Shown: positions 53,273-62,091 of the stretch, piece by piece
Layout: each line of letters begins with the position of its first letter
Position numbering within the stretch: the stretch's first letter is position 1
Source of the DNA: Subtercola sp. PAMC28395
GTDB taxonomy: Bacteria > Actinomycetota > Actinomycetes > Actinomycetales > Microbacteriaceae
Direction of reading: 5' to 3'
NCBI RefSeq assembly: GCF_018889995.1
Contig: NZ_CP076547.1
Coordinates: forward strand, 3,100,001 to 3,164,000
Length of the DNA stretch: 64,000 nt
Notes under the pieces: generated by a model
Told to the model about the DNA's origin: nothing
What the model saw: the letters and a program-made list of their open reading frames with translations, nothing else
Database searches by the model: none
Made by a program: the position numbers and the translations under genes

Positions 53273-53799
53273 TCTCGCGGTGAGTTCTTCGCGGAACGTC
53301 GAGCGTAGACAACGCTCGTGAGCGCTGTCACGACGGCGATCACGACCCACATCACCGCAAGCCTCAGGCCATAGTCCGACGGCAGGATCGTCGGGTTGGC
53401 CGTTCCGAGGGTCTTCGCGTAGATCTCGGGTACGACGATGAGCGTGAGAATCGCGCCGACGATGACCGCACTCTGGATGATCAGCAGCACCCCGCGCCAC
53501 GTCCGGCGCGACCGCGCAGAGAGAGAAGCAGACGCAGTCGCTGGTTTCCGGCCGGCTCGTCGAAACACTACGGCCGCCACCAGCACGAGAGGTGAGAGAA
53601 CGGCGTCGTGCAGAATGATGGCCCCCAGCATCCAGAGCGCGACCCCGACGATCTGCAGCGGGCTCTGCTTCGAGACCAGCACAACGGCGCCCAGCAGGAG
53701 GCCGAGAACCCCGGCCCCGATCAGAACCGACCGGGCGATCGACAGGGCCTTCGAGGGTTTCATCGGCCGCTTCTGCGTCACATCTGCCTCTGCACTCAT
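53269..53799 (-). CDS. Small four-helix membrane protein, unrecognised
   Basis: A 176-residue protein with four hydrophobic helices (about 22-42, 50-78, 102-124 and 143-165) and basic loops. I do not recognise a family. ATG 53799 overlaps the stop of the molybdopterin oxidoreductase gene as ATGA and has GGAGG 7 nt upstream, so it is the second gene of that operon and may assist the oxidoreductase, for example as membrane partner. No heme- or metal-ligand pattern is obvious. Confidence 0.7.
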   Translation of the reverse strand: MSAEADVTQKRPMKPSKALSIARSVLIGAGVLGLLLGAVVLVSKQSPLQIVGVALWMLGAIILHDAVLSPLVLVAAVVFRRAGRKPATASASLSARSRRTWRGVLLIIQSAVIVGAILTLIVVPEIYAKTLGTANPTILPSDYGLRLAVMWVVIAVVTALTSVVYARRSAKNSPRD

Positions 53800-55172
53800 C
53801 GCAGCACCTCCAGTGTGCTCAGCCACTTCGTCTGCAGAACACCGGGCCGCCCGGGGGCGATCATTCGTGCCGGGAAACCATGATCGATGTCGAGGGTCTC
53901 GCCGTTCAGTTCGAGGGCGACCAGCGTGCTGGAGTCACTGACGTACTCCGACCCCATCTGGGTCACGCGATACCCGCCTTCCTTTTCGAGGCTCGTGATC
54001 CTGAGCGCCCGGCTGCCGGCCGCGGAGTCATTGCCGACCACCTTCGCGACCAGGTCACTGAGGCGCACGCCCCGCCAGGTGGCCATCTGGCTCCACCCCT
54101 CCACACACGAGATGGGGAGGTCGACCGTGGTCTGCGGCAGAGCCAACAGCTCGGCGCGAGTGAAGCTGAGGGTCTGCGAGCCGTTCGAGACGCTGAGCGC
54201 CCAGTCCGGGTTCATCGCCGTATCGGTGACCTGAGCGGCGGCAGCCGTCCGGTTGATCGGCACGGCCTGCGGCCCGATGCCTTTGACCCGAGGAGCGAAA
54301 GCATTGAACGGGCTCAGCCACGCGAACGACTGCCCCGCTGTCAGCACCACGACGGCCGCGACCCCGGTGCCGATCGTCGCGAGAAAAGCTCGGCGCCCGA
54401 CGGGGTGCGGTTGGTGCGAAGACAAGGCCCCAGAGGATACCGATCCAGAGGATACCGATTCAGGGGATTCTGACCCAGCGGATTCTGATTCAGCGGATGG
54501 GGCCGGCCCATCGAGCCACGCGAAGATCCGCCCGGTGACCCCTGAGACGGCACGGGCGCCGGGCACCGCAGCCACACGAGGGGGCAGCGCGTCGATGAGC
54601 GGAGCATCCATCGCGGCTTGCTCGTCGACGGTGAACGACAGCTCTGGCGCGTAACCGTCACGCCGCCGCCAGTAACGCGCGATGATCGGCAGCTTGACAC
54701 CGATGTGAATGGCCAGTGAACCGATGATCACGAACGAGAGCGCGAAGTGCACCTCGCGAAAACCGAACGGCCACGGGTAGAACTGAAAGGTGTTGAGAAG
54801 GCCGATCGTGATCTCCACCAGCGACGCACCCACGAAGAGGGCGATGGATGCCCGTTCCAGCACTGACCCGAGGCCAGTGATCGCGGGGGTCTCGAAGAGT
54901 TTCGGAAAGACCGTGTACAGCTTCCCGAGAATCAGGGGGAAGCACGCGATTCCTGCGGTGATGTGCAGGCCCTGGCTGAACTGGTAGAGCTGGGCAGGGG
55001 TGGTGGCGAAGTGCATCCACGGCAGCGGCTCCTGCAGGAAGTGGCTGTAGAGGCCCGTCGCGAAGCAGATCAGAAAGGCGCTGGCGAGCAGGCGACCGAT
55101 GACGACAGCCAACCGGGGGTTGCGGGTGGGTGCGGCGACCGCACGTTGCATGTTCAACAGCACCCATCTCAT
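53796..55172 (-). CDS. Fusion of b-type cytochrome membrane domain and sulfite-oxidase-like molybdopterin domain
   Basis: A 458-residue protein in three parts. Residues 1-175 contain about four helices with histidines at 44, 54, 70, 142 and 156 suited to b-heme binding. Residues 222-255 form a Ser/Glu/Gly repeat linker. At 259 a Tat-like GRRAFLATIG motif and helix precede the molybdopterin domain, where DLPISCVEGW supplies the Mo-ligating Cys 356. The layout resembles a fused MsrP/MsrQ-like system with the catalytic part outside the cell, but the substrate is unknown. Starts 83 bp from the divergent GT87 gene and is coupled to the four-helix protein downstream. Confidence 0.85.
   Translation of the reverse strand: MRWVLLNMQRAVAAPTRNPRLAVVIGRLLASAFLICFATGLYSHFLQEPLPWMHFATTPAQLYQFSQGLHITAGIACFPLILGKLYTVFPKLFETPAITGLGSVLERASIALFVGASLVEITIGLLNTFQFYPWPFGFREVHFALSFVIIGSLAIHIGVKLPIIARYWRRRDGYAPELSFTVDEQAAMDAPLIDALPPRVAAVPGARAVSGVTGRIFAWLDGPAPSAESESAGSESPESVSSGSVSSGALSSHQPHPVGRRAFLATIGTGVAAVVVLTAGQSFAWLSPFNAFAPRVKGIGPQAVPINRTAAAAQVTDTAMNPDWALSVSNGSQTLSFTRAELLALPQTTVDLPISCVEGWSQMATWRGVRLSDLVAKVVGNDSAAGSRALRITSLEKEGGYRVTQMGSEYVSDSSTLVALELNGETLDIDHGFPARMIAPGRPGVLQTKWLSTLEVLR
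54428..54500. repeat. In-gene tandem repeat encoding Ser/Glu-rich linker
   Basis: Units of GAGGATACCGATCCA and GGGATTCTGACCCAG type recur (15-18 bp), coding for SESAGSESPESVSSGSVSSG-like linker between the cytochrome and molybdopterin domains. It shows the same short-unit expansion as the intergenic arrays, but in frame. Confidence 0.55.
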
Positions 55173-55255
55173 GCACTCTCTTCGGAGCGGCGCCGTGGAT
55201 CGGTGGGTCGCGCGCGCTTTCGGGCGCAGTCTACGGCAGGTGCGATGATTGCCGG

Positions 55256-56833
55256 GTGCCGAAACCTGCAGCGGATGTCGTCGTCGAAGGCCTACGATCG
55301 ACCCGTTCGCGCGCGCTCACCGTCGTTCTCGCACTCGTCCTCGTGGTGATGGCCGCCGCCACGGCGTTGATGGTCGGCACCTTCGGATACTTCGACCCTG
55401 CCGCCCCGGCAGGAACGACGGCAGGAGCGACGGCGAACGGGCAGGGCGTGGTCTGGGTGACCGCCGCGCTCTGGGCGCTCTTCGCGGCAGCGCTGGTGTT
55501 GGTACGGAAGGTGCCGGCACGCACCGCCATCGTTCTCGTTCTCGCCGGCTCTGCCGTGCTGAGCGGGGCAGCGCTGGCAGGCCCACCGAACACCAGCACT
55601 GACTCGGCGCGCTACGCGTGGGACGGAATCGTTCAGAACGAGGGTGTCTCGCCCTACGCCTACACACCGGCAGACGACGCCCTCGCTCCCTTTCGCACAT
55701 CGTGGCTCTTTCCGCAGGTGGTGCTCGACGATGAGGGCCACCCCCAGTGCGAAGGTCCCCGGATTCAACGCACGATCAGCGTGCCCTCCTTCACCGTTCT
55801 CTGTACGGCCATCAACCGCCCACAGGTGCACACGATCTACCCGCCGGTGGCCGAGCTGTACTTCGCCGGGGTCCGGTTCGTTGTCGATCCGTCGGTCGAA
55901 TACTGGCCGTTCCAGGTCGCCGGAGCACTCATCTCGGTTGCCATCTCAGGTCTTCTGGTGCTGACGATGCTCCGTCGGAGACTGAATCCCCGCTGGGCGG
56001 CGATCTGGGCGTGGAGCCCGTTCGTCGCAGCCGAAGCTGTCACCAATTCACACGTCGATGCACTGGCCGCCCTCCTGTTGCTCGCAGCGACTCTTCTGGT
56101 TGCCCGATCTGCCCTCGCTGAAAAAGAGAGGCGCGCAAGCGAGTTGGATGCCCGGGGTGGGAGTGTCTCCCCACCGCGGCCAGACGCGCACAGATGGCAG
56201 AACTTCGTGCGCAGCTGGCAGGTGATCGCTGGCGGACTGCTGCTCGGGCTCGCCGTCGCTGTCAAGCTGGTGCCTGTCATCGGCGCACCTGCCCTCCTTC
56301 GCAGGCACTCGTTCGCCGTGGCCATCCCGGCCGTGCTCGCGTTCGTAGCTGTCTACATCCCCTATGTCGCAGCGACAGGAATCGCGGTGATCGGGTTTCT
56401 CCCGGGCTATCTCTCTGAGGAGGGCTACGACGACGGAAGTCGCTTCGCCCTGCTGTCGATCATCCTGCCCGGGCCTGCCGCCCTTGTCATCGCTGCAGTG
56501 ATACTGCTCGTGACGGCGGTACAGGTCTGGCGTCGTACCGACCCAGCCAACCCGTGGCTCGGGCAGGTCGTGATGATCGGCACCACACTGCTGGTGGTGA
56601 CGCCGCACTACTCCTGGTACGCCCTGCTGCTCGTACCGTTCATCGCACTCAGTGGGCGCTGGGAGTGGCTCGCCGTACCCGCTGCTCTCACCGCAGGGCT
56701 GCTTGTACCGACACTTGCCGTTGCCCGGGTCTCATTCGCACTGGCGATCGCCGTCGTTCTGGCCGGTCTGGCCTACCGGACCTACCGCCAGCGCGTGTAT
56801 GGCCGCGCGGTTGCGTCCGCGCCGGTTCGGTAG
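55256..56833 (+). CDS. GT87 (DUF2029) polyprenol-phosphate-mannose-dependent glycosyltransferase family membrane protein
   Basis: A 525-residue protein with about ten or more hydrophobic helices. After two N-terminal helices, the extracytoplasmic loop DSARYAWDGIVQNEGVSPYAYTP carries the acidic Asp expected for GT-C enzymes, and QVHTIYPPVAELYFAG and NSHVDALAALLLLAATL are GT87-type. A hydrophilic 40-residue loop follows about residue 290. Likely adds mannose or a related sugar to a lipid or wall glycan outside the membrane. GTG 55256 is 6 nt after GATGAT (55244-55249); an upstream open frame to 55130 is unlikely. Divergent from the molybdopterin gene. Confidence 0.85.
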   Translation: MPKPAADVVVEGLRSTRSRALTVVLALVLVVMAAATALMVGTFGYFDPAAPAGTTAGATANGQGVVWVTAALWALFAAALVLVRKVPARTAIVLVLAGSAVLSGAALAGPPNTSTDSARYAWDGIVQNEGVSPYAYTPADDALAPFRTSWLFPQVVLDDEGHPQCEGPRIQRTISVPSFTVLCTAINRPQVHTIYPPVAELYFAGVRFVVDPSVEYWPFQVAGALISVAISGLLVLTMLRRRLNPRWAAIWAWSPFVAAEAVTNSHVDALAALLLLAATLLVARSALAEKERRASELDARGGSVSPPRPDAHRWQNFVRSWQVIAGGLLLGLAVAVKLVPVIGAPALLRRHSFAVAIPAVLAFVAVYIPYVAATGIAVIGFLPGYLSEEGYDDGSRFALLSIILPGPAALVIAAVILLVTAVQVWRRTDPANPWLGQVVMIGTTLLVVTPHYSWYALLLVPFIALSGRWEWLAVPAALTAGLLVPTLAVARVSFALAIAVVLAGLAYRTYRQRVYGRAVASAPVR

Positions 56834-56949
56834 CCCGCAGGGCGCATCGAAACCTCGCGAACCTGAGAGCCAGCTGAGTAGAAAAACCGATACCAACCCG
56901 ATTCGGGGAGGGAACCGAACTCATAGCGTCAGGCAATCACACCGACAAA

Positions 56950-56964
56950 CCAAGTTCCACTTGG
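56950..56964. promoter_or_regulatory. Inverted repeat CCAAGT-TCC-ACTTGG upstream of lipoprotein gene
   Basis: Perfect 6-bp arms with 3-nt centre, 90 bp before the ATG. Possible operator. The 221-bp gap otherwise shows nothing definite. Confidence 0.3.
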
Positions 56965-57054
56965 ACGCCGGATCTCGTGTGACAGGGCGACTCGTTCGCG
57001 CTGCTCCCAACGATATTCGGCGTGCGTGGAACACCTACAGAAACGGAATCTCTC

Positions 57055-57729
57055 ATGCGCAAGCTCACCACCGCTGTTCTGGCCGTCGCCGCAACCGGCG
57101 CACTCGCCTTCTCACTCGCCGCCTGCTCATCGACGTCGAGCACGACCAGCACCTCACCCTCGGCGTCGACCTCCTCGACTCCCACCCCGGTCGCCTCGAT
57201 TCCCGCCCTGAGCGGTGTCGACACCGAGGTCACCGTTGACGCTGGCTTCCTCGCAGCACTCAAGACACTCGGCCTCACGCCGGGCGTGGTGGGAACCGCA
57301 ACGCTCTCAAACGCCGGAGTGCTCGCCTTCCCGATCACGGGCGGCAACGTGAAGTACTACGACCCGTCGCAGTCCTACCGCCCGTACGTCCAGGGCAGCA
57401 TCAAGCACGAGGGTTCGGGCCTCAGCCTCTCCGCCGGCGGCACCGAGGTCGACCTGACCAACTTCACGATCGACCCGGGCACCTCGAAGCTCTACGGTGA
57501 TGTTTCAGCCAACGGCGCTTCCGTCGTCAAGCAGGCCTTCCTGTTCGACCTCGACGGTTCGACGCTGAAGCCCCTGCAGACCGGCCCGAACAACACGGCC
57601 ATCCTCGAGGGCACCACGGTTCACATCTCCGCTGATGCGGCTGCCCTGCTGAACAAGACCTACAACACCACCGCCGTCAAGGAAGGCCTCCTCGTCGGAG
57701 TCGCCAAGATCACGGTCAACACCAAGTAG
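57055..57729 (+). CDS. Conserved actinobacterial lipoprotein, function unknown
   Basis: A 224-residue lipoprotein: signal peptide with lipobox SLAAC (Cys 24), a Ser/Thr/Pro linker (25-58) and one beta-rich domain. Readable motifs are VDAGFLAALKTLGLTPGVVG, LAFPITGGNVKYYDP and LSLSAGGTEVDLTNFTIDPG. The pattern faintly resembles HtaA-type surface domains but I cannot confirm that. A strong rho-independent terminator follows, so it is the last gene of its unit. ATG 57055 gives a normal signal peptide; a frame open from 57022 adds polar residues. Confidence 0.75.
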   Translation: MRKLTTAVLAVAATGALAFSLAACSSTSSTTSTSPSASTSSTPTPVASIPALSGVDTEVTVDAGFLAALKTLGLTPGVVGTATLSNAGVLAFPITGGNVKYYDPSQSYRPYVQGSIKHEGSGLSLSAGGTEVDLTNFTIDPGTSKLYGDVSANGASVVKQAFLFDLDGSTLKPLQTGPNNTAILEGTTVHISADAAALLNKTYNTTAVKEGLLVGVAKITVNTK

Positions 57730-57735
57730 TCACCC

Positions 57736-57805
57736 TTCGCAACACTGCAACACTGCACGGCAACACTGCACTGCAGCACTGCATAGCGAAAAGCACTGCA
57801 CAGTA
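57736..57805 (+). repeat. Short tandem repeat of CAACACTG/CAGCACTG units after lipoprotein stop
   Basis: About seven irregular copies of a C-A-R-C-A-C-T-G-C-A motif (for example CAACACTGCA, CAGCACTGCA), periods 8-16 bp. Confidence 0.65.
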
Positions 57806-57808
57806 AAG

Positions 57809-57850
57809 AAAGAAGGCCTCCCCGCCTGGCGCGGGTGGGCCTTCTTTCGT
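57809..57850 (+). terminator. Rho-independent terminator
   Basis: AAAGAAGGCC paired with GGCCTTCTTT as the outer stem, extended inward by CCCGC/GCGGG with a two-base mismatch and a short CTGG loop; TTTCGTT follows. The best terminator in the window; because of the A and T runs it may also work on the other strand. Confidence 0.85.
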
Positions 57851-58068
57851 TAACGGCACAGACTGGTCCGTTCGGGTTGACCATATCTGCAGATTCCGTC
57901 GCCAGAGAGAATTCCAGCCGGACTTTTGCTTCATCTGTAAGCAATTCACGGCCAATCTGTTGCGTGACGCTAAGGATTCCCGCGTCTGGATCAGAGGCAC
58001 TTTCTGGGTGTGTTAAGACTTGATACACAGCAAACACTCCCAGCACCTCTCGAGAAAGAGTCACGCCT

Positions 58069-59700
58069 ATGCCTTCATCACTGAATCGCACACGACTGAT
58101 CGGGGTGACCGCGGCTCTCGCTGCGTCCGCCTTCGTGCTTGCCGGCTGCTCCGGCGGTTCGAACAGCACGTCGGGAGCGACGGCGAGCTCGATCACCATC
58201 GGCACCACCGACAAGATCACCACGCTCGACCCGGCCGGCTCCTACGACAACGGGTCGTTCGCCGTGATGAACCAGGTCTTCCCGTTCCTGATGAACAGCC
58301 CCTACGGCAGCCCGGATGTCAAGCCCGACATCGCCGAATCGGCCACTTTCACCTCCCCGACGGAGTACACCGTCAAGCTCAAGAGCGGCCTGAAGTTCGC
58401 CAACGGCGACGATCTCACCTCATCTGACGTCAAGTTCAGCTTCGACCGCCAGCTCGCCATCGCCGATGCCAACGGCCCCTCCTCGCTGCTCGGCAACCTC
58501 GCAAGCACCGCAGCACCGGATGCCACGACCATCGTGTTCACCCTGAAGCAGCCCAACGACCAGACCTTCGCGCAGGTGCTCTCGAGCCCGGCAGGCCCCA
58601 TCGTCGACGAGCAGGTCTTCTCCCCCACCGCACTCACCAGCGACCAGGACATCGTCAAGGGCAACGCCTTCGCGGGCCAGTACGTGATCTCGAGCTACGA
58701 CTTCAACAACACCATCCAGTACAAGGCGAACCCCAACTACCAGGGCCTGCTCGGGCCAGCCAAGACAGCGACGGTCAACGTCAAGTACTACGCAGAGTCG
58801 GCGAACCTCAAGCTCGACGTGCAGCAGAACAACATCGACGTGGCATTCCGCAGCCTGTCGGCCACTGACATCGACGACCTCAAGAAGAACACCAAGGTCA
58901 AGGTCGTGGACGGCCCCGGCGGCGAGATCCGCTACATCGTCTTCAACTTCAACACGCAGCCCTTCGGTTCGACCACAGCAGAAGCCGATCCTGCGAAGGC
59001 GCTCGCTGTTCGCCAGGCCGTCGCCGACCTCATCGACAGGGATGCGATCGCCACGCAGGTCTACAAGGGCACCTACACCCCTCTCTACTCCTACGTTCCC
59101 GCAGGGCTCACCGGCGCGACCGATGTGCTGAAGGGCCTCTACGGTGACGGAACGGGCAAGCCGAGTGCAGACAAGGCGAAGTCGACACTCGCTGCAGCCG
59201 GCGTCACCGGCAAGGTGACACTGAACCTGCAGTACGCCACCGAGCACTACGGCCCATCATCAGGTGACGAGTACGCACTCATCAAGGACCAGCTGGAATC
59301 GAGCGGTCTGTTCACCGTGAACCTCCAGTCGACGGACTACGTGCAGTACTCGAAGGACCGCGTCAAAGACCTGTACCCGGCATACCAGCTCGGCTGGTTC
59401 CCGGACTACTCCGACGCAGACAACTACCTGACGCCGTTCTTCTCGAAGGAAAACTTCCTCGCGAACCACTACGACAACACCGCGGTACAAGACGAGATCA
59501 CCCAGCAGGTGGGCGAGACCGACCAGGCCAAGCGCACCTCTGAGATCGAAGACATCCAGGCCAAGGTCGCGGCCGACCTGTCCACCATCCCGTTCCTGCA
59601 GGGTTCGCAGGTGGCCGTCGTCGGCTCGACCGTGAACGGGACCTCCGACACGCTCGACGCCTCGTTCAAGTTCCGTTACGGCGCCCTCTCCAAGGGCTGA
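58069..59700 (+). CDS. Oligopeptide/dipeptide-type ABC transporter substrate-binding lipoprotein
   Basis: A 543-residue solute-binding protein of family 5 (cluster C). Lipobox VLAGC with Cys 27, then ITIGTTDKITTLDPAGSYDN and FTSPTEYTVKLKSGLKFANGDDLTSSDVKFSFDR, the family signature region. C-terminal LYPAYQLGWFPDYSDADNYLTPFF is also typical. It would bind peptides or similar solutes and hand them to the two permeases that follow. GAGAAAGAG precedes the ATG. A stable hairpin directly after the gene probably allows higher expression of this protein than of the permeases. Confidence 0.93.
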   Translation: MPSSLNRTRLIGVTAALAASAFVLAGCSGGSNSTSGATASSITIGTTDKITTLDPAGSYDNGSFAVMNQVFPFLMNSPYGSPDVKPDIAESATFTSPTEYTVKLKSGLKFANGDDLTSSDVKFSFDRQLAIADANGPSSLLGNLASTAAPDATTIVFTLKQPNDQTFAQVLSSPAGPIVDEQVFSPTALTSDQDIVKGNAFAGQYVISSYDFNNTIQYKANPNYQGLLGPAKTATVNVKYYAESANLKLDVQQNNIDVAFRSLSATDIDDLKKNTKVKVVDGPGGEIRYIVFNFNTQPFGSTTAEADPAKALAVRQAVADLIDRDAIATQVYKGTYTPLYSYVPAGLTGATDVLKGLYGDGTGKPSADKAKSTLAAAGVTGKVTLNLQYATEHYGPSSGDEYALIKDQLESSGLFTVNLQSTDYVQYSKDRVKDLYPAYQLGWFPDYSDADNYLTPFFSKENFLANHYDNTAVQDEITQQVGETDQAKRTSEIEDIQAKVAADLSTIPFLQGSQVAVVGSTVNGTSDTLDASFKFRYGALSKG

Positions 59701-59731
59701 GTTGCGGCCTGGCAACAACCGTCTGGTGTGA

Positions 59732-59763
59732 GTGGGGCGGCCCGATTCCTCGGGTCGCCCCAC
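59732..59763 (+). terminator. Intra-operon hairpin after substrate-binding protein
   Basis: GTGGGGCGGCCCGA, loop TTCC, TCGGGTCGCCCCAC: 14 pairs including one G-T. No T tract, and the permease genes follow without another clear promoter, so partial termination or mRNA stabilisation is likely. Confidence 0.6.
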
Positions 59764-59782
59764 GATCATGACCAGTCTCATC

Positions 59783-59816
59783 CGTTCCCGATTCCCGACT
59801 TCCCGATTCCCGATTG
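59783..59816 (+). repeat. TTCCCGA tandem repeat between SBP and permease genes
   Basis: The heptamer TTCCCGA and close variants recur four to five times immediately upstream of the permease start. Confidence 0.6.
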
Positions 59817-59822
59817 GCACCG

Positions 59823-60935
59823 ATGACAGCGACCGTATCGACCGTGGGCTCCGAGGCACCCGGCTCCCCCACGCCCGGCACCTCGGCCGTCAGCCCGCGG
59901 TCCAAATCAGCGGGTGGTGGGCTCGGGCGCTACATCGTCGTGCGCTTCCTGCTGATCATCCCGACGATCTTCATCCTTGTCACGCTCGTCTTCTTCCTGA
60001 TGCGCTCGACAGGCGACCCGATCACGGCCGCCCTCGGTGGCCGCCTGAGCGGCGCGCAGCTCCAGGAACGGATCCACGCCGCGGGCTACGACCGGCCCAT
60101 CCTGGTGCAGTACTTCGAATACCTCGGCCAGATCGTCACCGGCAACTTCGGAACGAGCATCAGCGACAACCGACCGATCACGACAATTCTGCTGACCTAT
60201 GGCGTCGCCACCCTCGAGCTGGCGTTCTACGCCCTCATCGTCGCCTTCATCGTCGGCATTCCCCTGGGAATGCTCGCGGCCTACCACCGCGACAAGGGAC
60301 AGGACGCCGCGCTCCGCGTCTTCGCCATCCTCTGCTACGCGACGCCGGTGTTCTTCGCCGGCATCCTTCTCAAACTGGTCTTCTCGGTGTGGCTGAACGT
60401 TCTGCCGGTGGCCGGCCGGGCATCCACAAGCTCAGAGCTTGCGATGCAGTTCCTGCCCAACAAGACCGGCATCTACCTGATCGATGCCTTCCAGACCGGT
60501 GACCCGGCCGTCATCGCCGACGTTCTGAGCCACGCCGTCCTGCCAGCCATCACCCTCGGACTTCTCACGGCGGGCATCTTTCTCCGGCTGGTTCGAACAA
60601 ACGTCATCGGAACGCTTTCGACCGACTATGTCGATGCGGCTCGCTCCCGAGGTGTGAGCGAGTACCGGCTCGTGCGAAAGCACGCCTACAAGCCGGCGCT
60701 GATCCCGATCATCACCGTGATCGGGCTGCAGATCGCCCTGCTGCTCGGCGGTGCCGTGCTCACCGAGTCGACCTTCGAATGGAAGGGCCTCGGCTTCCAG
60801 CTCGCCCAGTACCTTGCGGCGAGAGACTTCGTCGCTGTGCAGGGCATCGTCGCACTGCTGGCGGTGATCGTCGCGCTGACCAACTTCATCGTCGACGTCA
60901 TCGCCGCGCTGATCGACCCGAGGGTGAGGTACTGA
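59823..60935 (+). CDS. ABC transporter permease (DppB/OppB type)
   Basis: A 370-residue permease with six helices. A 45-residue Ser/Pro/Thr tail precedes the first helix (RYIVVRFLLIIPTIFILVTLVFFLM). The inner-membrane component signature with EAA loop is DAARSRGVSEYRLVRKHAYKPALIPIITV, and LGGAVLTESTFEWKGLG follows. ATG 59823 is chosen; a TTG three codons earlier is possible. Second gene of the importer operon. Confidence 0.92.
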   Translation: MTATVSTVGSEAPGSPTPGTSAVSPRSKSAGGGLGRYIVVRFLLIIPTIFILVTLVFFLMRSTGDPITAALGGRLSGAQLQERIHAAGYDRPILVQYFEYLGQIVTGNFGTSISDNRPITTILLTYGVATLELAFYALIVAFIVGIPLGMLAAYHRDKGQDAALRVFAILCYATPVFFAGILLKLVFSVWLNVLPVAGRASTSSELAMQFLPNKTGIYLIDAFQTGDPAVIADVLSHAVLPAITLGLLTAGIFLRLVRTNVIGTLSTDYVDAARSRGVSEYRLVRKHAYKPALIPIITVIGLQIALLLGGAVLTESTFEWKGLGFQLAQYLAARDFVAVQGIVALLAVIVALTNFIVDVIAALIDPRVRY

Positions 60936-60936
60936 C

Positions 60937-62091
60937 ATGAGCACCACCACACCCAGTACCTCGCCCGGCACCACGCCCGGCCGCGCCACACCCGGCTCGA
61001 CCACAGAACCGCTGCCGCAGAAGCGACGCAAGCAGTCTCTCTTCTCACGCCTGCCCGTGGTGCACCAGCTCCGGCAGAGCGTCGGCCTGCAGCGAGGGAT
61101 GCTCGTGGCCGGCCTGATTCTCACTGCAGTCTTCATCGTGTGCGCCGTCTTCGCCCAATGGATCGCACCCTACGGTTTCGCGCAACTGAGAGGCCCCGAC
61201 GGCCCCTTCGGTGCCCAGCTGCCCCCGAGCCCCGAGCACATCTGGGGCACCACGGTGGGTGGGTACGACGTGTTCTCCCGGGTCATCTGGGGAGCGCAGA
61301 CGGCGCTCGAGGTGATGGTGGTAGCGGTCATCCTCTCGATCTTCGCCGGGGTGCTTCTGGGACTCGTCTCCGGGTACTTCGGCGGCTGGCTCGACCGGAT
61401 TCTCGTCGTTCTGGCAGACGCGATCTATGCCTTTCCGTCGCTGCTGCTCGCGATCGTGATGTCGATCGTGATCTCCGGAGGCCAGTCGAGCCTGTACGGC
61501 GGTATTCTCGCTGCCGCCATCTCGATCACCGTCGTCTACATTCCGCAGTATTTCCGCGTGATCCGCGCGGAGACGGTGCGCATCAAGGGCGAGGCCTTCG
61601 TCGAGTCGGCCAAGGTCATGGGCGCTTCGAACACGCGCATCATGGTGCGCCACGTGCTCCGCAACTCCACCAGAACGCTTCCGCTCATCTTCACGCTCAA
61701 CGCCTCTGAAGCCGTTCTCACACTCGCGGGCCTCGGCTTTCTCGGCTTCGGCATCGAACCGACCTCTGCCGCAGAATGGGGTTACGACCTCAACAAATCG
61801 CTCTCTGATGTGACGAGCGGCATCTGGTGGACCGCCGTGTTCCCCGGGCTTGCCATCGTGCTGTCGGTGCTCGGCGTCACGCTCGTCGGCGAAAGCCTGA
61901 ACGACCTGGCCGACCCGCGCCTCCGCGGTCGCCGTGCCGTGGCCGCTGCCGCCGGCGACATCGCCCAGACCTCGGTCGTTCCCGGAGGTCCGCTCGAAGC
62001 GGGCCCCGGCGGGCTCAGCGGGCTCGAGGGCGGCGGCGCTTTCGACGACAACGCCGAAGCAGTGCACGTCGACGATGGGCGGGAGTCATGA
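60937..62091 (+). CDS. ABC transporter permease (DppC/OppC type)
   Basis: A 384-residue permease with six helices and an OppC-like N-terminal extension. AQWIAPYGFAQLRGPDGPFGAQLPPSPEHIWGTT matches the family periplasmic loop; the EAA loop is ESAKVMGASNTRIMVRHVLRNSTRTLPLIF. The C terminus has a long Ala/Gly-rich cytosolic tail. Starts one base after the previous stop and overlaps the ATPase gene by ATGA, so the three are translationally coupled. Confidence 0.92.
   Translation: MSTTTPSTSPGTTPGRATPGSTTEPLPQKRRKQSLFSRLPVVHQLRQSVGLQRGMLVAGLILTAVFIVCAVFAQWIAPYGFAQLRGPDGPFGAQLPPSPEHIWGTTVGGYDVFSRVIWGAQTALEVMVVAVILSIFAGVLLGLVSGYFGGWLDRILVVLADAIYAFPSLLLAIVMSIVISGGQSSLYGGILAAAISITVVYIPQYFRVIRAETVRIKGEAFVESAKVMGASNTRIMVRHVLRNSTRTLPLIFTLNASEAVLTLAGLGFLGFGIEPTSAAEWGYDLNKSLSDVTSGIWWTAVFPGLAIVLSVLGVTLVGESLNDLADPRLRGRRAVAAAAGDIAQTSVVPGGPLEAGPGGLSGLEGGGAFDDNAEAVHVDDGRES

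Larger units (their letters stand above)
57730..58068. other. 339-bp intergenic region: repeats, terminator, then opp promoter region
   Basis: It holds a short repeat array (57736-57805), a strong terminator (57809-57850), and about 210 bp of AT-richer leader before the substrate-binding protein gene with a TTGACC box near 57877. No gene is supported in either strand. Confidence 0.6.
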
